In this document: positions 1 through 6,509 of the stretch, piece by piece
Numbering within the stretch: position 1 is the stretch's first letter
Layout of the letters: each line of letters starts with the position of its first letter
Source of the DNA: Candidatus Minthenecus merdequi
Lineage (GTDB): Bacteria; Bacteroidota; Bacteroidia; Bacteroidales; Paludibacteraceae
Direction of reading: 5' to 3'
NCBI GenBank assembly: GCA_018064385.1
Contig: JAGHVI010000151.1
Location: 1-13,104 of the forward strand
DNA length: 13,104 nt
Notes under the pieces: generated by a model
What the model was told of the DNA's origin: nothing
Seen by the model: only the letters and a program-made list of their open reading frames with translations
Database searches by the model: none
Position numbers and translations under genes: made by a program

Positions 1-78
1 CAGTCGGTCACAATGCCCGCATTGCTTCCTTCCTCCGCACAGCAATCTGCTAAAAATAAACTTCAAAATCGTCTCAAC
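1..78. other. non-coding tail downstream of ackA
   Basis: This stretch follows the ackA stop codon (TAG, read on the minus strand). I see no supportable reading frame and no convincing terminator. The minus-strand RNA has a short T-rich run soon after the stop, but no stem precedes it. A small inverted repeat, CAATGC-CC-GCATTG, sits at 11-24. Its two-base spacer is too tight for a normal hairpin loop and no T-run follows it. Whether the ackA transcript ends here or continues past the window edge cannot be decided. Confidence 0.4.
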
Positions 79-1290
79 CTAATTAATAGAACCACCCTTA
101 ATCAAATCCATAGTATCGCGTGCGATGGTCAGTTCCTCATCAGTAGCAATGACAGCCACACGGATTTTAGAATCCTTTGTAGATATCTCAACCTCGTCAC
201 CACGTACTTTGTCGTTCAAGGCAGCGTCGAACTTAACGCCGAGATATTCGAGTTTACGGCAGATATAGTCGCGTGTCTCGTTCTGTTTTTCGCCGATTCC
301 ACCGGTGAAAGCAATAACATCAACGCCACCGAGGACAGCCATATAAGCACCGATGTACTTCAACAGACGATAGTTGAACATATTCATAGCGAGGTCGGCA
401 CGTTTGTTGCCCTCAGCCATAGCAGCCAGTATGTCGCGCATATCACTCGAAACACCTGAAACGCCCAACACACCGGACTTCTTGTTTATCATATTATTGA
501 CAGCCGCAACATCCATCTTCTCTTTATCCATAATGTATGTGATAGCTCCAAGGTCAACGTCACCCGAACGCGTGCCCATCACAAGACCTTCGACAGGAGT
601 AAGACCCATCGAGGTATCTATGGATTTACCATTCAGGACAGCAGTGACCGAACCGCCACCGCCCAGATGACAGGTGATTATACGGCTGTTGTTGTAATCC
701 AAGCCGAAGAATTCACAGGTACGTTTAGCCACATAGCGGTGACTTGTTCCGTGAAAGCCATAACGGCGCACACCGTATTTCTCATAGTACTCGTATGGCA
801 GGGCATACATATAAGCGTAGTCAGGCATTGTTTGATGGAATGCCGTGTCAAACACACCTACCTGTGGAACGTTTGGCAATATCTTTGTTATTGCAGCAAC
901 ACCCTTCAAGTTTGCCGGATTGTGGAGCGGTGCCAGATCAGTGCACTCATTCATCTTGTCAATAACCTCAGGAGTAATGATGACTGACGTATTGAATTTC
1001 TCTCCACCATGCACCAGACGATGACCGACAGCATCAATCTCGTTCAACGATTTGATGCAGCCGTATTCGGTGTTAGTCAGGGTTTCGAGAATCAGTTCTA
1101 CGCCCACTGTATGCTCTGGCATGAACTTTTCAATGGTTTTCTTATCGCCGTTGGGCAGTTTGAATTTCAGGAAAGAGTCCTTCAGTCCAAGTTTTTCGAT
1201 ACCGCCTTGACCGAGGACGCTCTCGTTGCTCATATCATAGAGTTTATACTTAATTGAAGAACTTCCGCAGTTTAATACTAATACTTTCAT
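79..1290 (-). CDS. ackA: acetate kinase
   Basis: A 403-residue cytoplasmic enzyme that converts acetyl phosphate plus ADP to acetate plus ATP, the ATP-yielding last step of acetate fermentation. The length is normal for the family, and residue numbers match those I recall for Methanosarcina thermophila acetate kinase. N7, S10 and S12 lie in the first phosphate-binding segment (VLNCGSSSIKYKL). R91 is in GHRLVHGG, H123 in PLHNP, D148 in FDTAFHQ, H180 in GFHGTSH, H208 in CHLGGGGS and R241 in GTRSGD. A glycine-rich AFTGGIGE segment (about 327-334) and a C-terminal TDEEL complete the ASKHA fold. One oddity is residue 211: it is glycine (GGT, bases 658-660), where the family normally has asparagine in HLGNG. 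The ATG start lies 4 bases after the pta stop, so translation is probably coupled. The identity is secure; the effect of G211 is unknown. Confidence 0.97.
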   Translation of the reverse strand: MKVLVLNCGSSSIKYKLYDMSNESVLGQGGIEKLGLKDSFLKFKLPNGDKKTIEKFMPEHTVGVELILETLTNTEYGCIKSLNEIDAVGHRLVHGGEKFNTSVIITPEVIDKMNECTDLAPLHNPANLKGVAAITKILPNVPQVGVFDTAFHQTMPDYAYMYALPYEYYEKYGVRRYGFHGTSHRYVAKRTCEFFGLDYNNSRIITCHLGGGGSVTAVLNGKSIDTSMGLTPVEGLVMGTRSGDVDLGAITYIMDKEKMDVAAVNNMINKKSGVLGVSGVSSDMRDILAAMAEGNKRADLAMNMFNYRLLKYIGAYMAVLGGVDVIAFTGGIGEKQNETRDYICRKLEYLGVKFDAALNDKVRGDEVEISTKDSKIRVAVIATDEELTIARDTMDLIKGGSIN

Positions 1291-1294
1291 AAAA

Positions 1295-2308
1295 TTATAA
1301 CTTTGATTTAGCGGCTATTGCCTGGTTACAAGTAATTGCTATCATATTCTCGATGTCGTCAACCGAACAGCCACGGCTGAGGTCGTTGATTGGAGCAGCC
1401 ATACCCTGAAGCACTGGACCTATTGCCATTGCTCCTCCAAGTCGCTGAACCAGTTTATATGCGATGTTGCCTGTTTCAAGTGCAGGGAAGACGAGAGTGT
1501 TAGCTTTTCCAGCCACTTTGCTGTCCGGTGCTTTGAGCGATCCGACAGACTCAACCAACGCTGCGTCCGCCTGCAACTCACCGTCAATCATCAAGTCAGG
1601 AGCCATCATTTGAGCCTTCTTAGTGGCTTCAACCACACGGTCAACGAGTTCGTTCTTTGCACTGCCTTTTGTCGAGAAACTCAACATAGCAATTCTTGGT
1701 TCGAAACCGCATATCGCTCTCATCGTACCGCCTGTAGCAACGGCAATCTGTGCCAGTTCATCAACTGATGGATTTGGCAGCACTGCAACGTCACCGCACA
1801 TCAGAATACCTTCTTCGCCAAATTGTTTTTCTTTGCTTATCAGAATCATTGCACCCGAAACGCACGAAAATCCTTTGGCAGTCTTGACAATCTGAAGAGC
1901 GGGACGTAGCACGTTTCCGGTAGTATTGCGGGCACCTGCCAGCTCACCGTCAGCATCACCAGCCTTAATCATAAGACAACCGAGGTAAAGAGGGTCTTTT
2001 GCCTTCTGATGGGCTTCCTCCTCGTTCATACCTTTATTCTTACGGAGTTCGTAAAGAATCTTTGCATACTTGTCCTCGTCTGGGTTGTTCTGAGGGTCAA
2101 TGATAATGTCGCGAGTGATGTAGTTTAAACCTTTCTCGCTTGCCATTTTCATAATCTCGTCTGGGTTGCCTAACAGTGACACTTTAGCAACCTTGTCACG
2201 TAGCACATTATTGGCAGCCTCAAGTGTGCGAGGTTCATTACCCTCAGGCAAAACAATATGTTGAGGGCTTTTCTGTGCTCTTGCTTTAATCTGTCCTAAT
2301 AAATCCAT
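1295..2308 (-). CDS. pta: phosphate acetyltransferase (short form)
   Basis: Phosphotransacetylase of 337 residues, converting acetyl-CoA plus phosphate to acetyl phosphate plus CoA and feeding AckA just downstream. It consists only of the PTA/PTB catalytic domain. The length matches the short bacterial and archaeal type, without the N-terminal DRTGG and regulatory domains of enterobacterial Pta. Visible family segments are IVLPEGNEPRTLEAA near residue 18, GELAGARNTTGNVLRPALQ near 121-139, GALVFPALETGNIAYKL-like sequence near 270, and GPVLQGMAAPINDLSRGCS near the C-terminus. The last contains the Ser-Arg pair used in CoA and phosphate binding. The start is ATG at 2308. The micro-lipoprotein stop lies 21 bases upstream, and I see no consensus promoter in that gap, so pta is probably transcribed from further upstream. 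Confidence 0.97.
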   Translation of the reverse strand: MDLLGQIKARAQKSPQHIVLPEGNEPRTLEAANNVLRDKVAKVSLLGNPDEIMKMASEKGLNYITRDIIIDPQNNPDEDKYAKILYELRKNKGMNEEEAHQKAKDPLYLGCLMIKAGDADGELAGARNTTGNVLRPALQIVKTAKGFSCVSGAMILISKEKQFGEEGILMCGDVAVLPNPSVDELAQIAVATGGTMRAICGFEPRIAMLSFSTKGSAKNELVDRVVEATKKAQMMAPDLMIDGELQADAALVESVGSLKAPDSKVAGKANTLVFPALETGNIAYKLVQRLGGAMAIGPVLQGMAAPINDLSRGCSVDDIENMIAITCNQAIAAKSKL

Positions 2309-2329
2309 TATCGGTAAATTTTTATTTGT

Positions 2330-2410
2330 TCATTCTTTGTCATCTTTTTTACACGAAAATACGATAGTTGTCAGCATAAGAACTGCAACAAAATACATAA
2401 ATTTCTTCAT
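2330..2410 (-). CDS. 26-residue micro-lipoprotein
   Basis: A very small reading frame, ATG at 2408-2410 and TGA at 2330-2332, filling most of the gap between the ATP-grasp gene and pta. The peptide starts with MKKF, continues as a hydrophobic helix (about residues 4-18) and ends in IVFSC-KKDDKE. This is a type II signal peptide with its lipobox cysteine at position 20. After lipidation and cleavage only seven residues (CKKDDKE) would remain. The lysine-plus-acidic run after the cysteine resembles the lipoprotein export signal known for Bacteroidota surface lipoproteins. It is on the same strand as its neighbours, 27 bases after the preceding stop and 21 bases before pta. It may be a real micro-lipoprotein, or the surviving N-terminus of a decayed larger one. 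I do not recognise a family. The reading frame is seen directly; expression is inferred. Confidence 0.55.
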   Translation of the reverse strand: MKKFMYFVAVLMLTTIVFSCKKDDKE

Positions 2411-2437
2411 ATAAGGATATTATAATTAATTGTTTCA

Positions 2438-3580
2438 TCATAATTTAGTTGCCACATCACCCAACAGTATGCTTGCCCTGTAGAGCGTATTCGGCGTCAC
2501 GTCGCAAAGACTCAGATACCCTTCCGTCATTCTTCCCTCGCTGTCGTACTGCATCTTTTCCTTTTCATTCTGCCACTGGTGGTGAACATAAAGCCTGCTC
2601 GGTGATTTATGCTCTATCATAAATAGACCTTCAACTCCTTTTGCCACATATTTGTCATAAAACATCCTTGCCACTACGCCCATTGTCATTCTCAAGTTTA
2701 TCTCAACCACAGGATTCAGCCTGATTTCACCGTTATCTTCGTAAATAAACATATCTACGCCAATATAACCATAATAAGTATGTGCTATATTTTGGTCAAT
2801 GAATCTTGTCAGGCTCAAGCGGGCAGCGTCAATCTCCTCAATGTCTATCAGTTTCCCTAACTCCGCCAGTATATCATCGTTGCTCATCAGCCTGTTACCG
2901 CGGTACAGACCGCTTTTTTCGGTAATAAACAACGAATAACCGACAAATTCTGTTTTTTTGTCAACTATCCTGAACTCCATCGCAAAATCCACTTTTCTCG
3001 TCAACGCTGTCTCAGCCATAATCGATCCTTGCTTGTCAATAACCCTCTTTATCCATCCTGCCACACTCGGCGAGAAATTGACATCTGTCCAATAAACACC
3101 CCTGCCAGAACTGCTCCAAGGTGCTTTCAGCACTGTCTGCCCATATTTCTCACAGCGGTTTCTTACCTCTTCAACACTGTGCAACTCCTCAGCCGCCATT
3201 GGCAGTTCCCATCTTCCCCCCAAATCAGCTCTCAGAAAATCCATTGCCTTTGTAGCTATCCGCCTATGCGACAAATCCCTTATCTTCTCCAGTTTTTCGT
3301 CATTGGGCAAAATTGTTTCGCTCACCCCATTAACCAGAAGAAGTCGTTTTACGGCAGGATCCCACCCCCAGGGTTCCACCATCTCAAAACTGTCACCTTC
3401 ACCATCGAAAGGTATAAGGTCTCCCCTGTTGAACACCACTGCATCAGCCTCAGCATACCATCGGGGCAACATTGCCAGATCCGAAGCAAGGAACAGCGCA
3501 GACTCGGGAGCTTGATAGTTCGCCGACCAAGTTGCCAATGCCAAGTCGTGTTCAGGGTTAAAGATATACAGTTTCTTCAT
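2438..3580 (-). CDS. ATP-grasp-like protein of unknown function
   Basis: A 380-residue protein without signal peptide or membrane segment, so presumably cytoplasmic. I recognise no named enzyme, but the second half has ATP-grasp features. LKAPWSSSGRG (about 151-161) resembles the lysine plus flexible glycine/serine-rich loop over ATP. GYIGVDMFIY (about 271-280) followed by NPVVEINLRMTMG (about 289-301) supplies D276, E293, N295 and R297 in the spacing of the metal-binding D...ExNxR motif. The N-terminus has an unusual conserved-looking FNPEHDLAL segment (about 7-15). ATP-grasp enzymes generally join a carboxylate to an amine or thiol through an acyl phosphate, so a ligase role is plausible, with unknown substrate. 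The start codon overlaps the sufE stop by 4 bases (ATGA), which suggests coupling to sufE. Bacteroidales genomes commonly carry such a protein as hypothetical, as far as I recall. Confidence 0.8.
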   Translation of the reverse strand: MKKLYIFNPEHDLALATWSANYQAPESALFLASDLAMLPRWYAEADAVVFNRGDLIPFDGEGDSFEMVEPWGWDPAVKRLLLVNGVSETILPNDEKLEKIRDLSHRRIATKAMDFLRADLGGRWELPMAAEELHSVEEVRNRCEKYGQTVLKAPWSSSGRGVYWTDVNFSPSVAGWIKRVIDKQGSIMAETALTRKVDFAMEFRIVDKKTEFVGYSLFITEKSGLYRGNRLMSNDDILAELGKLIDIEEIDAARLSLTRFIDQNIAHTYYGYIGVDMFIYEDNGEIRLNPVVEINLRMTMGVVARMFYDKYVAKGVEGLFMIEHKSPSRLYVHHQWQNEKEKMQYDSEGRMTEGYLSLCDVTPNTLYRASILLGDVATKL

Positions 3581-3984
3581 TCCGCCAGCCGCTTGATTCT
3601 CTCTATCATCGACAGCACACCATTGCTTCGCGTAGGTGTCAGGTGTTCGCGCAAACCTATTCTCTCAACAAAACTGAAGTCACACCTCCTGACTTCGTCA
3701 ATGGTACAACCCGAAACAGTTTTCATCAACAGCGAGACAATACCTTTGACAATAATGGCATCGCCGTCACCTCTGAAGTATATTCTTCCGTCACGCTTTT
3801 CTGCCAGAATCCACACCTGACTCTGACAGCCGCGTATCAGTGTTTCATCATTCTTCTCATCATCGTTCAATGTGTCTGTCTCCTTGCCCAACTCAACCAG
3901 ATACTGGTATTTATCCATCCACTCTTCCAACTCGCTGAAATCTTGTTCGATTTCCGCTACTCGCTCATCTAAACATTTTTCCAT
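3577..3984 (-). CDS. sufE: SufE family Fe-S assembly protein
   Basis: A 135-residue SufE-fold protein. SufE accepts sulfur as a persulfide from the cysteine desulfurase SufS and passes it to the SufBCD scaffold. The acceptor cysteine is C53 in the segment LIRGCQSQVWI, matching the GCQSxVW signature and close to C51 of E. coli SufE. Other family features are a helical N-terminus (about 5-35), a basic GDGDAIIVKGIVSLL segment (about 72-86) and a C-terminal SFVERIGLREHLTPTRSNG stretch. The length is normal. No sufB, sufC, sufD or sufS lies nearby, so the gene is detached from a Suf operon. Its ATG lies 16 bases inside the 3' end of aroA, and its stop overlaps the next start by 4 bases, so it is embedded in a coupled set. 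Confidence 0.93.
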   Translation of the reverse strand: MEKCLDERVAEIEQDFSELEEWMDKYQYLVELGKETDTLNDDEKNDETLIRGCQSQVWILAEKRDGRIYFRGDGDAIIVKGIVSLLMKTVSGCTIDEVRRCDFSFVERIGLREHLTPTRSNGVLSMIERIKRLAE

Positions 3985-5108
3985 ATTTCCTTATACGATT
4001 TATTAATACATTCTGTATCTGTCAGCTTAGCCCCGGCAACCAAAAGAGCCATCGCTATTCTGTGGTCATCAGCAGCATCTGCCACACCGCAAATAGCACA
4101 TTTTTCGCCATTCCACCATATATTCTCACCATCAAACCCTAACCTGTATCCCAATTTGCCCATCTCGCGAACCAACACCGAGCCACGCCGGCTCTCTTTC
4201 CTCTCCAATGTTTTAATGCCAGTGATATTGAACCTCCGTTCCAACCTGCACAATGTTGCCACCAACACAGGCACTATATCAGGACACCCCTTGCAATCCT
4301 CATTGACGACTGAGCTTGTCCCAAGCTTGTCGAAGGGTTGTATCATCACACCCTCAGGGGTTTCTTTGCTTTCTACTCCCAACCGGGCAAAAAGTTCGAC
4401 AGCCCTCTCATCCGGCTGACCGCTGTTCATTCTCAGTCCCTTCAGCAACAACTCCTTCTCCTCGCCTACAGCCACCATTCCGTACCAGAACACCGCCGAC
4501 GACCAATCACGGTCAATCTGCAAACCATTAGGGTTAAGGTTCAAATATACACCCTTTGCCACGTCTATAACGTCATCCTTCAATCGCACCTCAACTCCCG
4601 CTTTTTCCATCAACATACGAGTCAAATCTATGTAAGTTGACGACACAGCATCGCCCCTCAGTCTGATTCGCAATCCCTTCCGAACACCTATCAGCATAAG
4701 TGCCGATATAGTCTGGCTGCTCTCCTGTGCATCAGCTTCAACTTCCGTACCAATCTCCGAACACCCCTCAATTCTGACGGGCAACCTCCCCGACTCACCC
4801 ATATACTCAATTTTCGCTCCTAACCTTCTCATTGCATCAACTATGGCTCCCACAGGTCTCTGTCTCAGCTGCTCACTTCCATCTACAACCCTCACCCCCT
4901 CTCTGCTGCCATAATACGCTATGGCAAACCTCGCTGCCGTTCCCGAACTTCTCACGTTGACCACACCGTCTGTGACAGTCAACGCCTTGACAACAACTTC
5001 ACCATCCTCGCTTCCTCCACTCTCAGGCATAACTCCACCGCTGATTGCAGCCATCACAGCCACCCGTGCCACAACACTCTTCGACAATGGCAAATCAACC
5101 CTCTTCAT
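3969..5108 (-). CDS. aroA: 3-phosphoshikimate 1-carboxyvinyltransferase (EPSP synthase)
   Basis: EPSP synthase joins shikimate-3-phosphate and phosphoenolpyruvate, the sixth shikimate-pathway step toward aromatic amino acids. At 379 residues it is shorter than the roughly 427 of E. coli. By motif alignment the active-site residues are present: K10 and R15 (LSKSVVAR), G56/T57/R60 (SSGTAAR), R84 (RQRP), S130-S131-Q132, D277 (CPDIVP), E305 and R308 (KESRR), R350 (DDHRIAM) and K370 near the end. Phenylalanine (F61) follows R60, where E. coli has P101, a position linked to glyphosate sensitivity. Codons 258-267 (bases 4308-4337) coincide with a dispersed-repeat-like sequence and encode PFDKLGTSSV in a variable loop. 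The ATG is 9 bases after the preceding lipoprotein stop, and the 3' end overlaps sufE by 16 bases. Identity is firm; the shortness lies in loops, not in catalytic segments. Confidence 0.95.
   Translation of the reverse strand: MKRVDLPLSKSVVARVAVMAAISGGVMPESGGSEDGEVVVKALTVTDGVVNVRSSGTAARFAIAYYGSREGVRVVDGSEQLRQRPVGAIVDAMRRLGAKIEYMGESGRLPVRIEGCSEIGTEVEADAQESSQTISALMLIGVRKGLRIRLRGDAVSSTYIDLTRMLMEKAGVEVRLKDDVIDVAKGVYLNLNPNGLQIDRDWSSAVFWYGMVAVGEEKELLLKGLRMNSGQPDERAVELFARLGVESKETPEGVMIQPFDKLGTSSVVNEDCKGCPDIVPVLVATLCRLERRFNITGIKTLERKESRRGSVLVREMGKLGYRLGFDGENIWWNGEKCAICGVADAADDHRIAMALLVAGAKLTDTECINKSYKEIWKNV
4309..4337. repeat. dispersed palindromic-repeat-like unit inside aroA
   Basis: Read on the plus strand this segment is CTGAGCTTGTC followed by CCAAGCTTGTCGAAGGG. 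It contains the octamer AGCTTGTC twice (4313-4320 and 4324-4331). It closely resembles the CTGAGCTTGTCGAAG-type short repeat that I recall as scattered in high copy through many bacterial genomes, usually between genes. Here it sits in the coding strand of aroA, in frame, as codons 258 to 266/267. I saw no second full copy in this window, so the claim that it is a dispersed repeat rests on resemblance only. Confidence 0.45.
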
Positions 5109-5117
5109 TCGTTAAAG

Positions 5118-6431
5118 TTAAAACCCTGGAATCGACTTATAATGTACTCCCCTCCACACGTCACCTAAGTTAAGTTTCTCAACCAACTTACCGCCAGCGT
5201 CTCTGTTGAATCTGCCGCCGACAACGAACAGGATACCCTCACTGTTCTTGACCAACGACAAACCCTCTCTGGTACAGGACATTTTCACAACGTTTGTATC
5301 CAAGGCATAAACATCCTTGCCGTCTTGCCAGGTCATGCCGTAATCCTTCGAGAACAGAAAATTATCCTTCACCAGCGAACCTCTCGCTGTTCCGCCCATC
5401 ATCAGCAACCCCTTGCCGTATTGAACAACGGCAGCATTTGCTCTTGGCGTGCAGACAGTCTCCTTGATATTCAGTTTCACCCAGTGAGTTCCGTTTTCGC
5501 TGCTCCACACATCGGGCAGACAGTTCCCTTTATCGTCAATGCCGCAGGCTATGTAAGCCACTGGCTGTCCTGTCAGCGATTCTCCGACGAACGCACACTC
5601 CCCCTCAGCAGGGAAACCGCTCTGCATCTGTGCTGCCATCTGCCATTCGTCACCCGCCAGTTTCAGAATCACGTTATCGTCACCCAGAGCATACACATCG
5701 CCGTTAAACACAAACAGCAGGTGCATAACATCCACCTCCGAACTTGTAATAGTCCCTTGCCACACACCATCGCTGTATGCGTAAAGAACATCACCGTCCA
5801 GTATGTTCAGCCCCTCACCGTTGGCAATCAGATGTTCAATGTCAACTGTTCGAGGCAATCCCTCGACGCTCTCGTCCGTCCAGTTCAGACCGTCCGCCGA
5901 ACTCATCAATCCAATCTCGCCGTTGCTCACCGTCAGCCGGTACAGCATATCATCATCGGTAATCACTGCTTTCTGTCGTTCATAAATGCCCGAACCAAAG
6001 TCACAGACCTGCTTCCACACGAACGAATCTTGAGGAACAGTATGCACATTCACTGTTATGAAATACGAAACTGTGTCACCTGTCGTCGAAGTCACGGTCA
6101 TTTTCTGGGTATTCGTAAAATCTACATAGACTGAATCTCTTTGGTACAGGCTTATACTATCTGCAAAAATCACTTTCGCAAACCTCTGTGCCATATATGG
6201 AGTCAGCGAATCTACCCTCGTCCCATAGTTCAGCGAATCCTCGTTGTATATCAGATGGTTTATGGTATCAATAGTGAAATAGCACTTCTTGACATCGCTG
6301 TCAAACCTGCTTTTCAGGCTGAAACTATAGACTGTTGTCCTTGACGAAATCACTTGTTTCATTTCAGTCTCTTTACAACCTATAAGCACAACCGAGACTA
6401 TAGCAAGCAGTATTATTGTTTTTTTCTTCAT
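5118..6431 (-). CDS. Asp-box lipoprotein, probably DUF6242
   Basis: A 437-residue predicted lipoprotein. It has a lysine-rich start, a hydrophobic core and a lipobox LIGC with the cysteine at residue 19, followed by KETE, an acidic/lysine stretch of the kind linked to surface export in Bacteroidota. Residues about 28-135 form a beta-rich N-terminal domain. The rest looks like a propeller of repeated short strands and carries three Asp-box (BNR-like) motifs: SSADGLNW (177-184), SSENGTHW (310-317) and SKDYGMTW (361-368). GGTAR and VGGRF resemble kelch-type glycine pairs. I associate this architecture with DUF6242 proteins of Bacteroidales, whose function is unknown. No catalytic residues of a sialidase are evident, so enzyme activity should not be assumed. 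It has a promoter-like box in its upstream gap and lies 9 bases before aroA. Maturation would need Lgt, encoded directly upstream. Confidence 0.85.
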   Translation of the reverse strand: MKKKTIILLAIVSVVLIGCKETEMKQVISSRTTVYSFSLKSRFDSDVKKCYFTIDTINHLIYNEDSLNYGTRVDSLTPYMAQRFAKVIFADSISLYQRDSVYVDFTNTQKMTVTSTTGDTVSYFITVNVHTVPQDSFVWKQVCDFGSGIYERQKAVITDDDMLYRLTVSNGEIGLMSSADGLNWTDESVEGLPRTVDIEHLIANGEGLNILDGDVLYAYSDGVWQGTITSSEVDVMHLLFVFNGDVYALGDDNVILKLAGDEWQMAAQMQSGFPAEGECAFVGESLTGQPVAYIACGIDDKGNCLPDVWSSENGTHWVKLNIKETVCTPRANAAVVQYGKGLLMMGGTARGSLVKDNFLFSKDYGMTWQDGKDVYALDTNVVKMSCTREGLSLVKNSEGILFVVGGRFNRDAGGKLVEKLNLGDVWRGVHYKSIPGF

Positions 6432-6489
6432 TATATATTGTTAATTTAGAGGGAGAATTTATAGAACCCACCCATATACAATTAGCGTG

Positions 6490-6497
6490 CAAATATA
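6490..6497 (-). promoter_or_regulatory. promoter -7 box upstream of the Asp-box lipoprotein gene
   Basis: On the minus strand this reads TATATTTG followed by CA, a good match to the Bacteroidota -7 consensus TAnnTTTG. It lies in the 78-base gap between lgt and the lipoprotein gene, about 58 bases before the ATG. It is the only gap of this size in the lgt-to-aroA run. No TTTG is present at the expected -33 distance, because that region falls in the 3' end of lgt. The call therefore rests on the -7 box and its position. Confidence 0.5.
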
Positions 6498-6509
6498 CGG
6501 ATTTTTTTT

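Noticed and set aside
11..24. Palindrome CAATGC-CC-GCATTG as a terminator of ackA
   Set aside because: The two-base spacer cannot form a normal hairpin loop and no T-run follows on the minus strand.
880..887. Plus-strand TATCTTTG, a perfect -7 box, inside ackA
   Set aside because: It lies in the middle of a well-supported coding region on the opposite strand, there is no gene on the plus strand after it, and eight-base matches of this kind are expected by chance.
3029..3820. Long plus-strand open frame (263 codons) opposite the ATP-grasp and sufE genes
   Set aside because: It is antisense to two genes with clear family motifs, has no domain-like pattern, and its composition is what the reverse of those genes would give.
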